DNA of 64,000 bases from Paraflavitalea pollutisoli (GTDB lineage Bacteria > Bacteroidota > Bacteroidia > Chitinophagales > Chitinophagaceae): positions 3,851,479 through 3,915,478 of the forward strand of contig NZ_JARKMX010000008.1 of the NCBI RefSeq assembly GCF_029360705.1, in the 5' to 3' direction. The position numbers were made by a program, and so were the translations under genes. A model generated the notes under the pieces. It made no database searches. It saw nothing but the letters and a program-made list of their open reading frames with translations, and was not told the DNA's origin. Shown here piece by piece: positions 61,072-64,000 of this stretch; the stretch's first letter is position 1; each line of letters begins with the position of its first letter.

Positions 61072-64000
61072 ATGAAAAAACAACGACTTGTTGCCTTAAC
61101 TGCCATTGCAATGAGAATAGCATTCATACAGGTTTTCCTGGTCTTTTTTCTGACTTCCATGGCTTACGATCATCACGCTGATGCACAAGGAGTAATGGAC
61201 AGAGTAGTGACCCTTTCTGTAGATAAAGGACAACTGAAAGATGTATTCAACACTTTGAGATACCAGACAGGAGCACGTTTTGTGTTCAGCTCCAGGACCA
61301 TCGAAGCCAACCAGATCGTCACCATCAAAGCCAGGGACAAAAAACTGGGAGAAGTGCTCGAAGAGCTGCTGCTCCCCTTCGGCGTCAGTTTTAAGATCGT
61401 CAAAGACCGCATCGTCCTCTTCAGGCCCCGGGGGGCCAATGAATTCTCGGGTAACCTCACCGATGAGAATGAACCATTGGAGGTGCTGGAAGGTCTCGAA
61501 AAAGAGATCAAGGGTACCATCATCGACGACAAAGGCGTAGCCCTGTCGGGCGTCAGTGTTGTCGTAAAAGGAACCATCCAGGGCGTCAATACCGATGCCA
61601 ATGGGGCCTTTACGATCAAGGTACCAGACGACGCTACTACACTGGTCATTTCTTACATTGGCTATCAACAACTGGAGGTGGATATTTCCGGTAAAACCAG
61701 CGTATCGGTCACCATGACGCCTATCGCCGGCCAACTCAGTGATGTGGTGGTGGTGGGTTATGGTACCCAAAAGCGGGTTACCGTAACCGGTGCCGTAGCA
61801 CAGGTAAAGGGGTCGGACCTGGCCAAGGCGCCAACCGTCAACCTGTCCAACGCACTCGCTGGCCGCCTGCCAGGTGTTACCGCGATTCAGGCTACCGGTG
61901 AACCAGGGTATGATGGATCTACCATCCGCATCCGCGGTTCCAATACGCCCAACAACAGTGGCGCCCTTATCGTTATCGACGGGGTACCCGACCGTGCGGG
62001 TGGTTTGGAAAGGTTGAACCCGTCAGACATTGAAAGTATGTCTATCCTGAAAGATGCTGCCGCTGCTATCTACGGATCGCGCGGGGGTAATGGTGTGATC
62101 CTGATCACCACCAAACGTGGTAAAACGGGCAAACCGCTGCTCTCGTACGACTTCAACCAGGGTTGGTCACAGGCTACCCGTCTTCCTAAAATGTCGGATG
62201 CCGTTGAATATACTACCATCATCAATGAGCTGCTGTTATTCGATGCCGGCCTGCCCTCCAATCTCTGGAAAGATGCCTGGACAGCGCTGAAAACAACGGG
62301 TTCCTACACCAAACCCGATGGCAGCAAGCTCACCGCTACCTACCAACCCGATGTGATTCAGAAGCATGCTGATGGATCGGATATCTGGCGTTATCCCAAT
62401 ACCGACTGGTTTGGTACTACACTCAAGAACTGGTCGCCCCAATCACGGCACAACCTGCAGATATCCGGTGGTTCTGAAACGGTGAAATACCTGGCCTCGC
62501 TCGGGTACAACAACCAGGATGGCTACTACAAGAATTCGGCTACCGGTTACAAGCAATTCGATATGCGGCTCAACCTCGATGCCAAGGTCAACAAGTATAT
62601 CTCGACCAGCATTGGATTGACAGCCCGCGAGGAATCACGCTTCTTCCCCACCAAGGGAGCACAGCCCATTTTCCGGATGCTGATGCGCGGCAAGCCCATC
62701 GAACCGGAAGTATGGCCCAATGGCTTGCCCGGACCTGATATCGAGAATGGAGAGAACCCCATCGTGATCACCACCAACGCTACCGGATACGATAAAGACA
62801 AACGCGATTACATTCAAACCAATGGCCGCGTGGAGATATTGATACCCGGTGTGCAGGGCCTGAAACTGACCGGTTTCGCTTCCCTGGATAAATACACCCG
62901 CCGTACCAAGCGTTGGGAAACGCCCTGGTACCTGTACAACTGGGATAAGAAATCGTACGAGGCGGATGGTGTCACTCCTAAACTGGACAAATACCTGCGT
63001 TCTACCTTTACTGATCCACGCCTGACCGAGTCGCAGGAAGATCAGCTCAACATCACACTGAACGCCTTCCTCAACTACGACCGCACGTTTGGCGATCACA
63101 CCATCAACCTGCTGGCCGCCATCACGCGCGAGACGATCGAGAACCAGAACTTCAATGCGTTCCGTCGCAACTACATCTCTCCTTCAATCGACCAGTTGTT
63201 TGCCGGTGGTGATGATGCACAAAAGAACAACAATGGTGGCGCCTTCGAACGTGCCCGTTTGAGTTATTTTGGCCGCGTCAACTACAACTACCAGGAGAAA
63301 TACATTGCAGAATTCCTCTGGCGTTATGATGGTTCTTATATGTTCCCCAAAGCCGACCGCTGGGGTTTCTTCCCGGGTATCCTCGTAGGCTGGCGCCTGT
63401 CGGAAGAGGGTTTCATGAAGCCCCTCACTTTTGTCGACAACCTAAAACTGCGGGCTTCCTGGGGTCAGATGGGTAATGACAATATCCTGTTCAACGGCGT
63501 ATTACAGGAATACCGTTTCCTGTCCTTGTATGACTTCGGTTCGTACGTAGCCGGCAACAGCGTATTGAAGACATTGCGTGAAAGCAGTGTACCCAACCCC
63601 TTGTATACCTGGGAGGTGGCCAACAATGCCAACGTAGGATTAGAAGCCGGATTCCTGCAAAACAAACTGAACCTCGAGTTTGATTATTTCTTAAACGTGC
63701 GTTCCAATATCCTGATGGCCAACGAGGCCCAGGTACCTGCTTCTGCCGGTATGGAGTTGCCGCCGCAAAATCTGGGCAAGGTCAAGAACAAGGGTTTTGA
63801 ATTTCAACTCAGCTATAGCGACCGTATTGGCAAAGACTTCAAATACACCGTGAGCGTAAACGGTGGTTATGCCAAGAACGAGGTGGTCAAGTTACCCGAA
63901 ACACCGGGCCTCAAGCCACACCAGCTATCGACAGGTCATACCTTCGGTACCAATGGCGTTGCTTACCTCGTGTATGAGTACGATGGCGTATTCGTAGATC
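61072..64000 (+). CDS. SusC/RagA-type TonB-dependent receptor with STN domain (3' end cut)
   Basis: Outer-membrane transporter; the first 976 residues are present and the end lies beyond the window. The start is ATG 61072. An extended N-terminus with a hydrophobic core (AFIQVFLVFFLTSMA) ends near residue 38. The STN signalling domain spans ~46-112, a carboxypeptidase-regulatory-like domain ~145-222, the SusC-type DVVVVGYGTQ block starts at 224, and the plug has AAAIYGSRGGNGVILITTKR. The barrel follows. With the sigma and FecR genes upstream it forms a signalling receptor. A SusD partner would be expected past the right edge. The substrate is unknown. Confidence 0.94.
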   Translation, partial: MKKQRLVALTAIAMRIAFIQVFLVFFLTSMAYDHHADAQGVMDRVVTLSVDKGQLKDVFNTLRYQTGARFVFSSRTIEANQIVTIKARDKKLGEVLEELLLPFGVSFKIVKDRIVLFRPRGANEFSGNLTDENEPLEVLEGLEKEIKGTIIDDKGVALSGVSVVVKGTIQGVNTDANGAFTIKVPDDATTLVISYIGYQQLEVDISGKTSVSVTMTPIAGQLSDVVVVGYGTQKRVTVTGAVAQVKGSDLAKAPTVNLSNALAGRLPGVTAIQATGEPGYDGSTIRIRGSNTPNNSGALIVIDGVPDRAGGLERLNPSDIESMSILKDAAAAIYGSRGGNGVILITTKRGKTGKPLLSYDFNQGWSQATRLPKMSDAVEYTTIINELLLFDAGLPSNLWKDAWTALKTTGSYTKPDGSKLTATYQPDVIQKHADGSDIWRYPNTDWFGTTLKNWSPQSRHNLQISGGSETVKYLASLGYNNQDGYYKNSATGYKQFDMRLNLDAKVNKYISTSIGLTAREESRFFPTKGAQPIFRMLMRGKPIEPEVWPNGLPGPDIENGENPIVITTNATGYDKDKRDYIQTNGRVEILIPGVQGLKLTGFASLDKYTRRTKRWETPWYLYNWDKKSYEADGVTPKLDKYLRSTFTDPRLTESQEDQLNITLNAFLNYDRTFGDHTINLLAAITRETIENQNFNAFRRNYISPSIDQLFAGGDDAQKNNNGGAFERARLSYFGRVNYNYQEKYIAEFLWRYDGSYMFPKADRWGFFPGILVGWRLSEEGFMKPLTFVDNLKLRASWGQMGNDNILFNGVLQEYRFLSLYDFGSYVAGNSVLKTLRESSVPNPLYTWEVANNANVGLEAGFLQNKLNLEFDYFLNVRSNILMANEAQVPASAGMELPPQNLGKVKNKGFEFQLSYSDRIGKDFKYTVSVNGGYAKNEVVKLPETPGLKPHQLSTGHTFGTNGVAYLVYEYDGVFVD

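Overview
The window is a chromosomal segment of a Bacteroidota bacterium, most likely family Chitinophagaceae. The grounds are a complete-order division/cell-wall (dcw) cluster, type IX secretion (T9SS) sorting domains of both types, a PorP/SprF protein, a SusC receptor with an STN domain next to an ECF sigma/FecR pair, a DUF4136 lipoprotein, and a TTTG/TAnnTTTG promoter. The genus is inference. I see no rRNA, tRNA, insertion sequence, prophage or CRISPR array.

Layout. 1-16.4 kb (minus strand): mraZ-rsmH-ftsL-ftsI-murE-mraY-murD-ftsW-murG-murC-ftsQ-ftsA-ftsZ, with ftsZ cut by the left edge. Three 10-bp-phased MraZ-type boxes precede mraZ. 16.8-23.6 kb: housekeeping and envelope genes (DUF3052, queA, an orphan histidine kinase, a YqgE protein, an outer-membrane barrel plus DUF4136 lipoprotein, an MFS carrier). 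24-26 kb: a secreted alpha/beta-hydrolase with a T9SS tail.

26.1-32.9 kb: the most notable block. A UbiA-family prenyltransferase, a DprE1-like FAD oxidase, a DprE2-like SDR and an HAD phosphatase form a tight minus-strand unit, with one polytopic membrane protein at each side. Together they look like a pathway that makes a polyprenyl-phosphate pentofuranose (arabinofuranose-type) donor and uses it. That pathway is best known from mycobacterial wall synthesis and is unexpected next to ordinary Bacteroidota genes.

33.1-37.2 kb: an exported aromatic- and TRPVNPGG-rich protein, then recG, whose conserved N-terminus is encoded upstream of its first ATG. 37.4-46 kb: two giant paralogous T9SS type-B proteins (about 1,220 residues each, both with TTG starts) flank a PorP/SprF gene. 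46-50 kb: an amidohydrolase, an aldo/keto reductase, a two-TM miniprotein, a periplasmic VOC protein and a NUMOD4/NUMOD1 protein with a degenerate HNH core. 50.3-57 kb (minus strand): TPR-HTH membrane regulator, TonB-dependent receptor, very acidic lipoprotein and beta-propeller phytase, a likely phytate/organophosphate acquisition locus. 57.3-64 kb: an MFS protein, then ECF sigma, FecR and a SusC receptor truncated by the right edge, with a structured leader before susC.

Several genes (murG, ftsI, the HAD phosphatase, both giant proteins) can only start at TTG. Some predicted starts were moved to an internal ATG (mraY, rsmH, the 22.5-kb MFS gene, the 24-kb hydrolase, the sigma factor).
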